Of a DNA stretch of 64,000 nucleotides, positions 1-9,265 are shown piece after piece (the stretch's first letter is position 1; each line of letters begins with the position of its first letter). This stretch comes from Rhodoblastus sp. 17X3. GTDB taxonomy: Bacteria; Pseudomonadota; Alphaproteobacteria; Rhizobiales; Beijerinckiaceae. The notes under the pieces are model-generated. The model made no database searches. It was not told the origin of the DNA and saw only the letters and a program-made list of their open reading frames with translations. Position numbers and translations under genes: made by a program. The stretch spans positions 186,001 through 250,000 of the forward strand of contig NZ_JASHHX010000002.1 in NCBI RefSeq assembly GCF_030056575.1, written 5' to 3'.

Positions 1-1239
1 GGCGCCTATGAGCGCATGCTCGCGTTGCGCTACATGCGCTCGCGCCGGAGCCGCTGGCTCCCCTCGGCCATCGCGGGGCTGTCGGTCACCGGCATCACCG
101 TCGGCGTGATGGCGCTGATCGTGGTCATGTCGGTGATGAACGGCATGCGCGACGAGATGATTTCCAAGCTGATCGGCGTCAATGGTCATATTTTCGTCCA
201 GCCGATCGACACGCCTCTCACCGATTACCGCGAACTGACCGATCAGCTCGCCACGATTCCGGGGGTGACGCTCGCCTTCCCGATGGTCGAGAACGCGGCG
301 GGCATTTCCTCGCCCCAGCAGCAGACCGGCGCTTTGGTGCGCGGCGTGCAGGAGGCCGATCTCAAGCGCCTGCCCGGCATAGTCGGCAATGTGAAACAGG
401 GGACGCTGGAGCATTTCGACGATGAGGTCGGCGTGGTGATCGGCCAGAGGATGGCCGAAGTGCTGGGCGTGCAGGTCGGAGACAAGGTCTCTATTCTCAC
501 CGCGCGCGGCGCCCAGACGCCATTTGGCATGACGCCCCGGCTCAAGGCCTATCCGGTCAAGGCGATCTTCCAGTCCGGCCTGTTCGATTTCGATCAGCTG
601 ATCGTGTTCATCCCGCTGGCTGAGGCCCAGGCCTTTTTCGACCGCCCCAACGAGGTCAACATCATCGAGGGATTCGTCGCCCATCCCGACAAGGTCGACG
701 ACGTGCGCACCGAAATCGTCCAGAAGATCACCCGGCCGATCATGCTCACCGACTGGCGCCAGCGCTACAAGAGCTTCTTCGACGTTCTGAAGGTGGAGAG
801 CGACGCCATTTTCCTGATTCTGGCGATCATTGTCGCCGTCGCCTCGCTGCTGATCGTGCAGGGGCTGATCCTGCTGGTGAAGGACAAGGGGCGTGACATC
901 GCCATCCTGCGCACCATGGGCGCGACCCGCGGGGCGATCCTGCGAATCTTCATCCTGACCGGCCTGTCGATCGGAGCGACCGGCGCAGTGCTGGGCGTGG
1001 CCCTGGGCGTGCCGCTCGCGCTGCAGCTCGAAAGCATCAGGGCGTTCATCAATAGCGTGTTCGGCCTCAATCTTTTTCCCGCCGACATCTATCATCTCTC
1101 GCAACTGCCCTCGTCGCTCGACCCGCACGAAGTGGTCGGCGTCGCGATCATGACCCTGTGCCTGTCCTTCTTCGCCACGCTCTATCCCGCGTGGCGGGCC
1201 GCGCGGCTAGACCCGGTGGAGGCGCTTCGCCATGAGTGA
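1..1239 (+). CDS. lolC: LolC/LolE-type lipoprotein-releasing ABC permease (5' truncated)
   Basis: Inner-membrane permease of the Lol system, which extracts mature lipoproteins from the inner membrane and hands them to LolA. The reading frame is open to the first base: the residues before the first Met read GAYER, as in the PFxxYEW-type start of LolC/E proteins, so the true start lies outside the window. An N-terminal membrane segment (about residues 20-45 from the first Met) is followed by a large periplasmic MacB-like domain (about 50-250) and three C-terminal membrane segments, with the FtsX-type stretch [20 protein letters not shown] between the first two of these. It overlaps lolD by 8 bp, so the two are translationally coupled. 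Family assignment is sure; whether the complex has a second permease gene elsewhere cannot be seen. Confidence 0.93.
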   Translation, partial: GAYERMLALRYMRSRRSRWLPSAIAGLSVTGITVGVMALIVVMSVMNGMRDEMISKLIGVNGHIFVQPIDTPLTDYRELTDQLATIPGVTLAFPMVENAAGISSPQQQTGALVRGVQEADLKRLPGIVGNVKQGTLEHFDDEVGVVIGQRMAEVLGVQVGDKVSILTARGAQTPFGMTPRLKAYPVKAIFQSGLFDFDQLIVFIPLAEAQAFFDRPNEVNIIEGFVAHPDKVDDVRTEIVQKITRPIMLTDWRQRYKSFFDVLKVESDAIFLILAIIVAVASLLIVQGLILLVKDKGRDIAILRTMGATRGAILRIFILTGLSIGATGAVLGVALGVPLALQLESIRAFINSVFGLNLFPADIYHLSQLPSSLDPHEVVGVAIMTLCLSFFATLYPAWRAARLDPVEALRHE

Positions 1240-1960
1240 CGTCACGCAAGAAGCCGGGGCGAGGGCCGCCAGCCAGGAGATCTCGCCGACCCTGAGACTC
1301 GAGGGCGTCGTGCGCCGCTACCGCGAGGGCGACGGCTATCTGGAAATTCTCAAGGGAGTCGACGGCGTGCTCTGGCCGCATCAGGCGGTTGCGCTCGTGG
1401 CGCCGTCCGGCGTCGGCAAATCCACTTTGCTTCACATTGCCGGACTGCTTGAGCGGCCGGACGGCGGCGAGGTCGTGATCGATGGGTTGCCGACTTCCAC
1501 GCTCAGCGATTCGCAGCGCACCGCCCTGCGCCGCAACCGAATCGGCTTCGTCTATCAGTTCCACCATCTGCTGCCGGAATTCACCGCGGCGGAAAATGTC
1601 ATGACGCCGCAGATGATCGCGGGCTTGCCGGCTGTCGAGGCGCGACGTCGCGCGCTCGAACTGCTCGATTATCTCGGCCTCGCCGCGCGCGCGAATCACA
1701 GGCCTTCGGAAATGTCGGGCGGCGAGCAGCAGCGGGTCGCGATCGCGCGCGCGGTCGCCAATGCGCCGGCTCTCCTGCTGGCCGACGAGCCGACCGGCAA
1801 TCTCGACCCGGAGACGGCCGATCGCGTCTTCACGGCTTTGATGTCGCTGGTGAAGGCGACCGGCCTCTCCGCGCTGATCGCGACGCATAACCTCGAGCTC
1901 GCGACGCGGATGGACCGGAGAGTGACGCTGCGCAACGGACTTCTGGTCGAGTTGCCCTGA
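1232..1960 (+). CDS. lolD: Lipoprotein-releasing ABC transporter ATPase LolD
   Basis: Cytoplasmic ATPase that powers the adjacent Lol permease. The 242-aa protein has the full ABC set: Walker [10 protein letters not shown] at residues 57-65, Q-loop Q109 in [11 protein letters not shown], signature MSGGEQQR at 161-168, Walker B LLLADEP at 181-187 followed by TGNLD, and H219 as the switch histidine. Length is normal for LolD (about 230). The ATG overlaps the end of the permease gene by 8 bp. The signature starts with Met instead of Leu and Walker A has APSG instead of GPSG, both conservative. LolD and MacB ATPases are close relatives; the permease partner supports LolD. Confidence 0.95.
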   Translation: MSDVTQEAGARAASQEISPTLRLEGVVRRYREGDGYLEILKGVDGVLWPHQAVALVAPSGVGKSTLLHIAGLLERPDGGEVVIDGLPTSTLSDSQRTALRRNRIGFVYQFHHLLPEFTAAENVMTPQMIAGLPAVEARRRALELLDYLGLAARANHRPSEMSGGEQQRVAIARAVANAPALLLADEPTGNLDPETADRVFTALMSLVKATGLSALIATHNLELATRMDRRVTLRNGLLVELP

Positions 1961-2069
1961 CCCTGCAACTGTCCGGCGAGGCAGTCGCTCGCGGCCGGCG
2001 GTCGCGGGGCGCTGGCAAAGTGGGCGATTTCAAGGCGTTGACCTGCCGCGCCTTGTTCTCGTGGAAAAA

Positions 2070-2229
2070 TTGTCCACAAGAAGAAATCGAACTTATCCAC
2101 AGGCTTTTAATCTGTAAGAATTTGTTTTCGCGATCCTTGTGGCCTTGGAAGAAATATTTTCAGAAGATTTTGCCAAACGGAACATAAGCAGAATATAATT
2201 AGAACATCTGTTCGGGCGGGTTATCCACC
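2070..2229. promoter_or_regulatory. Cluster of DnaA-box-like sites in the AT-rich dnaE upstream region
   Basis: The 370-bp gap between lolD and dnaE (1961-2330) holds TTATCCACA at 2093-2101, a perfect match to the classical DnaA box. TTGTCCACA (2070-2078) and TTATCCACC (2221-2229) each differ from it at one position. The stretch between about 2100 and 2210 is much richer in A/T than its surroundings. GAACATCTGTTC at 2202-2213 and GAAC-N7-GAAT at 2180-2194 resemble LexA half-site arrangements but do not match the alphaproteobacterial consensus fully. The sites may serve DnaA control of dnaE or be part of an origin-like element; neither can be decided from the sequence. Confidence 0.5.
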
Positions 2230-2330
2230 GCATTTTGGCGCGCAAACTTTTCGGCAATGCCGCCGGACGCGACAAGACCAGAGGCCTTGGCTATGCTGGT
2301 GGCTATTCTGCGGCTACGGGGAGGGTTGGA

Positions 2331-5300
2331 ATGATTGACGAGACGATCGCGAAGGTCGGCTTCGTCCATCTTCACGTCCACACCGCCTTTTCGCTGCGTG
2401 AGGGCGCGCTTCCGGTCGGCAGGCTGCTGAAGCTGGCCACAGCCGACGCCATGCCGGCGGTGGCCGTCACCGACGCTAATAATCTGTTCGGCGCGCTCGA
2501 AGTTTCAGAGAAATTCGCCAAGGATGGCGTGCAGCCCATCGCTGGCTGCCAGCTGACGGTGGAATTCGGCGACGGCGAGGCTTTGCGCACGCGCGGCGAG
2601 ATTCCGCCCGCCGACGCCGGCCGAGGCAATATCGTTCTGCTCGCCCAGAGCGAGCAGGGCTATTCCAATCTCATGCGGCTGGTCTCGCAGGCCTGGCTGG
2701 AGGTCGAGGCCGGCGAGACGCCGCATGTCGGAATTGCGCAGCTCGCAGAGGCGAGCGAAGGGCTGATAGCTCTGAGCGGCGGCCCGACGGGACCGCTCGA
2801 TCGCGCCTTTCTGCTCGACAAGCCGGACGTCGCCTGGGCGCGACTGGGGGCTCTCGCGCCGCTGTACCCGACGCGATTTTACGTCGAATTGCAAAGGCAC
2901 GGGCTGGAGAGCGAGCAGCAGGTCGAGCCCTTGCTGCTGGACCTCGCCTATCGCGAGGAGCTTCCTCTCGTTGCGACCAACGAGCCTTTTTTCGCCAGCG
3001 CGGCGGATTACGAGGCCCATGACGCGCTGACCTGTATCGCGGACGGCACGGTCGTCGGGCAGGACAACCGCCGAAGGCTGACGCCCGAACATCGCTTCAA
3101 GACCCGCGCGGAAATGGTCGCGCTCTTCGCCGATCTGCCCGAGGCGACGCAAAACAGCGTCGAAATCGCCATGCGCTGCGCCTATCGGCCGCGCACGCGC
3201 AAGCCGATCCTGCCGAATTTCACGCAGGGGACCGACGAGGCGGCGGAATTGCGCGCCCAGGCCGAGGCTGGACTGACCGCGCGGCTGGCGGCCCATGGCC
3301 CGGCGCCCGGGCAGACCGAGGAGGATTACCGCAACCGGCTCGCCTTCGAGCTGTCGATCATCGAAGGGATGAAATTCCCCGGCTACTTCCTCATCGTCTC
3401 GGACTTCATCAAATGGGCCAAGTCGAAGGGAATTCCGGTCGGGCCCGGGCGTGGTTCGGGCGCCGGCTCGCTGGTCGCCTACGCCCTGACCATCACCGAC
3501 CTCGATCCGATCCGCTTTTCCCTGCTGTTCGAACGCTTTCTCAATCCCGAACGCGTCTCGATGCCGGATTTCGACATCGACTTCTGCCAGACCCGGCGCG
3601 ACGAGGTGATCGCCTATGTGCGTGAGCGCTACGGCAAGGACCGGGTCGCGCAGATCATCACTTTCGGCTCGTTTCTGGCGCGCGGCGTGCTGCGCAATGT
3701 CGGGCGCGTGCTGGAAATGCCGCTCGGGCTCGTCGACAAGCTCGCCAAGCTGGTGCCGCAGAATCCCGCCGCGCCGATCACGCTGCAGCAGGCTATCGAC
3801 ACCGAGCCGCGCCTGAAGGAGGCTGCCGAGCAGGATTCGCGCGTGCGGCAATTGCTGGAGATCGCGCGCAAGTTGGAAGGGCTTTATTCCAACGCTTCGA
3901 CCCATGCGGCGGGCATCGTGATCGGCGACCGTCCGCTCGACCAGCTGACGCCGCTCTATCGCGATCCGAAATCGGACATGCCGGCGACCCAATATAATAT
4001 GAAATGGGTCGAGCAGGCGGGGCTGGTCAAATTCGACTTTCTGGGCCTGAAGACCCTCACCACGCTCTCGACCTGCGTGGCTTTGCTCAAGCAGCGCGGG
4101 GTCGAAGTCGATCTGGCCAAGATCCCGCTCGACGACAAGAAAACTTTCGACATGCTCGGGCGCGGCGAGACTGTCGGCGTGTTCCAGCTGGAAAGCGCGG
4201 GCATGCGCAAGGCTCTGGCCGAAATGCGCGCTGACCGGTTCGAGGACATCATCGCTCTGGTCGCGCTCTATCGCCCCGGCCCGATGGCGAACATCCCGAC
4301 TTATTGCGCGGTGAAGCTCGGCGAGGAGGACGCCGATTACATCCATCCCAAGATCGAGCCGGTGCTGAAGGAAACTTTCGGCGTCATTATTTATCAAGAG
4401 CAGGTGATGCAGATCGCGCAGATCCTGTCCGGCTATTCTCTCGGCGAGGCGGACATGCTCCGCCGCGCCATGGGCAAGAAGATCAAGGCGGAGATGGACG
4501 CCCAACGCGCGCGGTTCGTCGACGGCGCCATGAAGGGCGGTCTCGAAAAGGCCAAGGCCGACGAAATCTTCGATCTGCTGGCGAAATTCGCCGATTACGG
4601 CTTCAACAAGAGCCATGCGGCGGCCTATGCGCTGGTCGCCTATCAGACCGCCTGGTGCAAGGCCAATCATCCGGTCGAGTTCCTCGCCGCCTCGATGACG
4701 CTCGACAAGAGCAATACCGACAAGCTGGCGGAATTCCGCAATGAGGCCATCCGGCTCCGCGTCCGGATCGAGCCGCCCTCGGTCAACAGGTCCGGCGTCG
4801 ATTTCGACGTCCATCGCGATTCCGACGGCGAATTGACGATCCGCTACGCGCTTTCCGCGGTGAAAGGGGTTGGCGAGGGGCAGGCCGGCGCTCTGGTCGC
4901 CGTGCGCGGGGACAGGCCCTTCCGCGATCTGTCCGATCTCGCCAAAAGGCTCAACCCGCGCGAGGTCAACAAGAAGGTTCTGGAGGCTTTGGCCGCCGCG
5001 GGAGGGTTCGACGAGATCGAGCGCGACCGCGCCCGCGCCTTCGCGGCGGTGGAGCAGATACTCGGCCTCGCCAATCGGGCGCAGGAGGATCATCTCATCG
5101 GCCAGACCGGCCTGTTCGGCGCCGGCGAGCCCGAGGCGCTGCGTTTGACGCAATATGAAAACTGGTCGGCGGAAGAGCGTCTGCGCCGCGAATTCGAGGC
5201 GATCGGTTTTTTCGTCTCCGGCCATCCGCTCGACGCCTATCAGAAGGTTCTGGAGCGGCTCAAGGTCATGAGCTGGGCGCCTTTCGTGCGCAGCGTGAAG

Positions 5301-5789
5301 CTGGGCGCCGTCGCCAACCGCCTCGCGGCGACCGTGCTCGACCGCGCCGAGCGCCGCACCAAGTCCGGCAACAAGATGGGCATCGTGACCCTGTCCGACC
5401 CCACCGGCCAATATGAGGCGATCCTGTTTCAGGAGGGCCTGAACCAATATCGTGATCTGCTGGAGAAGGGCGCCTGCGTGCTGGTCACGATTCAGGCCAA
5501 TGTCGAAGGCGAGGACGTCCGCGCGCGCATCACCATGGTCGAAAAGCTCGATGAGGCCGCGGCGCGCATCCAGAAGGGGCTGCGCATCACCCTGCGCGAT
5601 TCCTCGCCGTTGCCGAAGCTTTCGGAAAAACTGAAGGGTCGGCCCGAAGGCGAGGTGTTTCTGGTGCTCCGTCTTGACGCCCCGGAGCGCGAAGTCGAGA
5701 TCAAGCTCCCCGGCCGCTATCCGATCAACCCGCAGGCGTCGGGCGCCATCAAGGCGATTCCGGGCGTGGCGGAAGTAGAGTTGGTGTAG
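2331..5789 (+). CDS. dnaE: DNA polymerase III alpha subunit (replicative)
   Basis: Catalytic subunit of the chromosomal replicase. ATG at 2331 is preferred over an upstream in-frame TTG (2235) because GGGGAGGG lies at 2318-2325 and the protein then begins MIDETIAKVGFVHLHVHT, as the family does. At 1152 aa it has the PHP domain (HLHVHT at about 13-18), the polymerase core with GRGSGAGSLVAYAL (about 373) and the catalytic aspartates in MPDFDIDF (about 411-417), KFDFLGLKTLT with the third carboxylate (about 567), a helix-hairpin-helix region, and a C-terminal OB fold. Length and the HLHVHT start fit DnaE1 rather than the shorter SOS polymerase DnaE2/ImuC, and no imuA/imuB is adjacent. Confidence 0.96.
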   Translation: MIDETIAKVGFVHLHVHTAFSLREGALPVGRLLKLATADAMPAVAVTDANNLFGALEVSEKFAKDGVQPIAGCQLTVEFGDGEALRTRGEIPPADAGRGNIVLLAQSEQGYSNLMRLVSQAWLEVEAGETPHVGIAQLAEASEGLIALSGGPTGPLDRAFLLDKPDVAWARLGALAPLYPTRFYVELQRHGLESEQQVEPLLLDLAYREELPLVATNEPFFASAADYEAHDALTCIADGTVVGQDNRRRLTPEHRFKTRAEMVALFADLPEATQNSVEIAMRCAYRPRTRKPILPNFTQGTDEAAELRAQAEAGLTARLAAHGPAPGQTEEDYRNRLAFELSIIEGMKFPGYFLIVSDFIKWAKSKGIPVGPGRGSGAGSLVAYALTITDLDPIRFSLLFERFLNPERVSMPDFDIDFCQTRRDEVIAYVRERYGKDRVAQIITFGSFLARGVLRNVGRVLEMPLGLVDKLAKLVPQNPAAPITLQQAIDTEPRLKEAAEQDSRVRQLLEIARKLEGLYSNASTHAAGIVIGDRPLDQLTPLYRDPKSDMPATQYNMKWVEQAGLVKFDFLGLKTLTTLSTCVALLKQRGVEVDLAKIPLDDKKTFDMLGRGETVGVFQLESAGMRKALAEMRADRFEDIIALVALYRPGPMANIPTYCAVKLGEEDADYIHPKIEPVLKETFGVIIYQEQVMQIAQILSGYSLGEADMLRRAMGKKIKAEMDAQRARFVDGAMKGGLEKAKADEIFDLLAKFADYGFNKSHAAAYALVAYQTAWCKANHPVEFLAASMTLDKSNTDKLAEFRNEAIRLRVRIEPPSVNRSGVDFDVHRDSDGELTIRYALSAVKGVGEGQAGALVAVRGDRPFRDLSDLAKRLNPREVNKKVLEALAAAGGFDEIERDRARAFAAVEQILGLANRAQEDHLIGQTGLFGAGEPEALRLTQYENWSAEERLRREFEAIGFFVSGHPLDAYQKVLERLKVMSWAPFVRSVKLGAVANRLAATVLDRAERRTKSGNKMGIVTLSDPTGQYEAILFQEGLNQYRDLLEKGACVLVTIQANVEGEDVRARITMVEKLDEAAARIQKGLRITLRDSSPLPKLSEKLKGRPEGEVFLVLRLDAPEREVEIKLPGRYPINPQASGAIKAIPGVAEVELV

Positions 5790-5886
5790 GGTGTGGCTTC
5801 GCGGGAACGCCCGGTGGTTTTCTCCAAGCTGCGGCTGGACAGGGCTTGGGTGTTTTAACTAGCTTGTCGCCAGCAATGCCCCGGGA

Positions 5887-7101
5887 ATGGCCGCGATGAC
5901 GTCCGTCGATACAATAACTCCAGAGCGCTTCCGCTTTTCCTCGCGCGCGGCCGCCTTTTTCTCGCATCTCCGATATTCGCTGCAAAATATCGCCTTTCTG
6001 TTCGGCGTTTTCGGGCTGCTCGCCGGAGGCGTCTGGCTATGGCTGCCCTTCATCCTTTTCGTCATCACTATCCTTATCGGCAACGTCAAATTCAGGCTCG
6101 ATATTACCGAGCCTGAAAACCCGCCCTACGCCCTACATGATTTCCTGCTGCGCGCAGCTTTGCCGCTGCTGCTGACCAATGCGATCCTGTTCGCGCATTA
6201 TTTCACTAATGCGGACCCCTTCCACATCGTCGCCGGGCTGAAGCATGTCGGCGTCAATCTCGACGCGGCGCGAGCCTCGACCAATCTCGGCGATCGGATC
6301 CTCGGCGTTTTCGCCCAGGGCTTTTACTGGGGAATCGGCCAGACGGCGGGGCACGAGCTCTGCCATCGCCTCAATTCACGGCTCGATCTCGAACTCGCGC
6401 GCTGGATCGGCGGACTGGCCCTTGACCCTGTGTTTCACCTCCATCACCCCTTCTGCCACCATCGCCACATCGGCCTGCTGCGCGATCCGGGCACGGCGAG
6501 GCGCGGCGACAATCTCTATGGCTTCACGATCCGTTGCGCCGTCGGCAGCACGCTTTACGCCGCGCGGGCCGAAGCCGAGCGCATGCGCCGGACCAATCGC
6601 CCCGTTTTTTCGCTTCACAACAGATTCGTCACCGCCTGGGGCATTTGCATCCTTTACCTGGGCGTCTTTGTCGCCATCGCTGGTCCGGCTGGCGGGTTGG
6701 CCTTTCTCGTCGCGGGCGGTTTCAGCCGGCTGCTGCTCGAAAGCACCGCCTATGTCGAGCATTACGGGCTCTTCCGGCTCGAAGGCGAACGCATCAACAA
6801 CCGCCTGAGCTGGGACGTCTATACGTTCTTCAGCAATGCGATCCTCTACAATGTCGCCCGGCACACGGATCATCACCTTCATCCGCTGCGCCACTGCGCC
6901 GATCTGAAGATTGACCCGGGAGCGCCGCGCCTTAATCACGGCTATATCGCGCTGGTGTTGATTTCGCTCGTCCCGCCGCTCTATTGGCGCATCATGCAGC
7001 CGCATCTCGACGCCTGGGACCGCGAATTCGCAACGCCAGCCGAACTCGCCTATATGCGCGAACATAATATTCCTCACGCCGAACCCCTTCCGGCGGACTG
7101 A
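5887..7101 (+). CDS. AlkB-family membrane di-iron monooxygenase (alkane hydroxylase-like)
   Basis: Probable integral-membrane non-haem di-iron enzyme that hydroxylates alkyl chains. Of 404 aa, the first half is hydrophobic with several membrane spans. The eight-histidine pattern of AlkB is present: HELCHR (156-161), HHPFCHHRH (186-194), EHYG (291-294) and RHTDHH (325-330). The C-terminal stretch matches AlkB where it reads PPLYWRIMQPHLDAW. The second motif is usually EHNRGHH; here its first Glu is His and the spacing of the other histidines is kept. No rubredoxin or rubredoxin reductase gene is adjacent. It stands alone behind dnaE. The substrate could be an alkane, a fatty acyl chain or another lipid; ATG 5887 is used, with ATG 5896 as an alternative. 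Confidence 0.8.
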   Translation: MAAMTSVDTITPERFRFSSRAAAFFSHLRYSLQNIAFLFGVFGLLAGGVWLWLPFILFVITILIGNVKFRLDITEPENPPYALHDFLLRAALPLLLTNAILFAHYFTNADPFHIVAGLKHVGVNLDAARASTNLGDRILGVFAQGFYWGIGQTAGHELCHRLNSRLDLELARWIGGLALDPVFHLHHPFCHHRHIGLLRDPGTARRGDNLYGFTIRCAVGSTLYAARAEAERMRRTNRPVFSLHNRFVTAWGICILYLGVFVAIAGPAGGLAFLVAGGFSRLLLESTAYVEHYGLFRLEGERINNRLSWDVYTFFSNAILYNVARHTDHHLHPLRHCADLKIDPGAPRLNHGYIALVLISLVPPLYWRIMQPHLDAWDREFATPAELAYMREHNIPHAEPLPAD

Positions 7102-7235
7102 CCTTCTCGACGCCGAGGGCAGCGCCGGCGGCGCGGCCGGGCGGGCGCAATGGCGGCCTCGCGGAAAATGGGCATAATGGCGGACTCGGAGAAGCAGGCG
7201 GTTTGTTGCTCCGCACGACTTGCGCAGTTGAAGCC

Positions 7236-7913
7236 ATGACCTCTGTCCGCCTCAAGGCAATCGTGTTTCTCCTGCTTGCCTCAATTGCGGGCCCGGCGAT
7301 GGGCGAGCGAGGCTCCCATCTCTCGCGGGGCTACCGGCCTCATTTTCCGCACCGCAATTTTCCGCGCGTGCTGCCAGGCCCCACCATCGTTCCGAATATC
7401 ATCCTGCCGGCGCCGCCCGCCGGCATGCCGATGGCGCCGGACATGCCGCCCGCGTCCGGGTCGGCGCCTTTTCGCGAACCATCCTATTCAGGCGTGGCGC
7501 CCTCCCTGTCGCAAGGGATGGTGATGACCATCGACAAGATAGTGTCGGATCAGCACGGGCCCGAGGACGCGCGATCCTCCTCGCCAGTGACCCGTCCGAT
7601 CGAGGCGGCGCGGGCGCTGGCGAAATGCTGGGCGCCGCCCATTCCGGCGAAAGGAGAGACAGTCGAGGTCACGATCCGATTCGGCTTCGACAGCGGCGGT
7701 TCGGTGCGCTGGCCGCCCCGGATCACCTATGTGAAAGCGGCGCAGGGATCGTCGCAGGATGTGGTGCGGACCTCGATCCTCGATGCGCTCAAGGCCTGCA
7801 CGCCCTTGAATTTCACGAAATCCATGGCGGCCAGCGCGCCGGGCTATCCTTTGACCATTCGCTTCATCGGCCGGCGCGGCGAAGACTCCCAGTCCCCCGG
7901 CGACCGCCGCTGA
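7236..7913 (+). CDS. Secreted protein with TonB/TolA-C-like domain
   Basis: ATG 7236 is chosen over an upstream start (7203) because it gives a clean signal peptide, MTSVRLKAIVFLLLASIAG, cleaved near PAMG. The mature part starts with a Pro/His/Ala-rich low-complexity segment (about 25-75). The last 90 residues contain KCWAPPIP, VEVTIRFGFDSGG and a repeated strand-helix pattern resembling the TonB/TolA C-terminal fold found in many rhizobial periplasmic proteins. No transmembrane anchor remains after cleavage. The function is unknown. It follows the AlkB-like gene by 134 bp; that gap carries two copies of AATGGCGGMCTCG (7149-7161, 7176-7188). Confidence 0.6.
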   Translation: MTSVRLKAIVFLLLASIAGPAMGERGSHLSRGYRPHFPHRNFPRVLPGPTIVPNIILPAPPAGMPMAPDMPPASGSAPFREPSYSGVAPSLSQGMVMTIDKIVSDQHGPEDARSSSPVTRPIEAARALAKCWAPPIPAKGETVEVTIRFGFDSGGSVRWPPRITYVKAAQGSSQDVVRTSILDALKACTPLNFTKSMAASAPGYPLTIRFIGRRGEDSQSPGDRR

Positions 7914-8090
7914 GTGGCCCGGAGCCAGGGCGGAGAGCAGGAAATTCTCGATCCGCCTTGCCAAACGGCCCCGGCTGCTATAGGAGGGCCGTCCATCCCA
8001 CACGCGAATTCAGGCGGGCCTGTTTCAAGGTTTCGCTCCGGTGGCCGCAAGGCCCGAAAATTCGCGGAGGTCTAACCGGAGAATAGTTTT

Positions 8091-9095
8091 ATGTCGCTTC
8101 CCGATTTTTCCATGCGCGGCCTTCTCGAAGTCGGCGCTCATTTCGGTCACCAGTCGCATCGCTGGAATCCGAAAATGGCCCCCTACATCTTCGGCACCCG
8201 CAATAACATCCACGTCATCGATCTCGCCCAGACCGTGCCGCTGCTGCATCAGGCGCTGAAGGCCGTGTCGGACACCGTGGCCAAGGGCGGCCGCGTGCTG
8301 TTCGTCGGCACCAAGCGCCAGGCGCAGGAGCAGATCGCCGACGCCGCCAAGCGTTCCGCGCAATATTACATCAACTCCCGCTGGCTGGGCGGCATGCTCA
8401 CCAACTGGAAGACCATTTCGGCCTCGATCCAGCGCCTGCGCAAGCTCGACGACCAGTTGGGCGCCGGCGCCTCCGGCTTGACCAAGAAAGAGCGCCTGAT
8501 GCTCTCGCGCGAGCGCGAGAAGCTGGAAAAGGCTCTTGGCGGCATCAAGGATATGGGCGGCGTCCCAGACCTGATCTTCGTCATCGACACCAACAAGGAG
8601 CAGTTGGCGATCAAGGAAGCGGCCCGCCTGCACATTCCGGTTGCGGCCATCCTCGACACCAATTGCGATCCGGACGGCATCACCTTCCCGATCCCGGGCA
8701 ATGACGACGCCGGCCGCGCCATCGCGCTCTATTGCGACCTGATCGCCCGCGCCGCGCTCGACGGCATTTCCCGCAGCCAGGGTTCGCTCGGCCTCGACAC
8801 CGGCGCCTTCGAGGAGCCCACCGTTGGCGAATTGCCCGCCGACGCCGAAATCGGCGAAGCCGCGGCCGACCAGTTCGAACTGCTGACCGCGCCGCGCGGC
8901 GCCCCCGACGACCTGTCCAAGCTGGCTGGCGTCGGCCCGCAGGTCGAGAAGAAGCTGAACGAAGCCGGCCTGTTCCATTACTGGCAGTTCGCGGCCATGA
9001 CCGCCGAGGATTCCCAGAAGGTCGACGCCGATCTGAAGCTGAACGGCAAGGTCGGCGGCTGGGTCGAACAGGCGCGCGGCCTCATCGCCGGCTGA
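8091..9095 (+). CDS. rpsB: 30S ribosomal protein S2 with C-terminal extension
   Basis: Ribosomal protein S2, needed for S1 docking and translation initiation. The first 235 or so residues are canonical ([20 protein letters not shown] near the N terminus; [31 protein letters not shown]). At 334 aa it is longer than the E. coli protein (241). The extra C-terminal part (about 270-334) contains [21 protein letters not shown], which resembles the helix-hairpin-helix-like extension seen on several alphaproteobacterial ribosomal proteins. The ATG lies about 15 bp downstream of a GGAGG run at 8066-8070, so spacing is long but the start residues fit the family. It is first in the rpsB-tsf unit. Confidence 0.96.
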   Translation: MSLPDFSMRGLLEVGAHFGHQSHRWNPKMAPYIFGTRNNIHVIDLAQTVPLLHQALKAVSDTVAKGGRVLFVGTKRQAQEQIADAAKRSAQYYINSRWLGGMLTNWKTISASIQRLRKLDDQLGAGASGLTKKERLMLSREREKLEKALGGIKDMGGVPDLIFVIDTNKEQLAIKEAARLHIPVAAILDTNCDPDGITFPIPGNDDAGRAIALYCDLIARAALDGISRSQGSLGLDTGAFEEPTVGELPADAEIGEAAADQFELLTAPRGAPDDLSKLAGVGPQVEKKLNEAGLFHYWQFAAMTAEDSQKVDADLKLNGKVGGWVEQARGLIAG

Positions 9096-9120
9096 TCCAA
9101 ACCTTCAGCTGGGAGATTCG

Positions 9121-9156
9121 CGGCGCGCCGGGTCCTGCTTGGCGCGCCGTCCTTTT
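9121..9156 (+). terminator. Intercistronic hairpin between rpsB and tsf
   Basis: CGGCGCGCC (9121-9129) pairs perfectly with GGCGCGCCG (9141-9149) and is followed by TCCTTTT. This looks like a partial intrinsic terminator that would reduce tsf transcription relative to rpsB, as is known for the same gene pair in other bacteria. Confidence 0.55.
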
Positions 9157-9265
9157 GAATGGGCGACTGACGCTCGTCGATTGTCTTCCAGTTTTCACAT
9201 TTTCCCGATTTTCATACGGCAGAGGCGCCAGAGCGCCGGCCTTAAACCCTGAAGGAAACGTTTCC

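Noticed and set aside
2505-5447. A 980-codon open frame antisense to dnaE.
   Set aside because: It lies entirely within dnaE, has no recognisable domains, and long antisense frames are expected in GC-rich genes. dnaE has full catalytic motifs.
7149-7188. Two copies of AATGGCGGMCTCG, 27 bp apart, before the secreted TonB-C-like gene.
   Set aside because: Short and rich in common GC-codon-like words; no symmetry. Could be an operator but the evidence is too thin.
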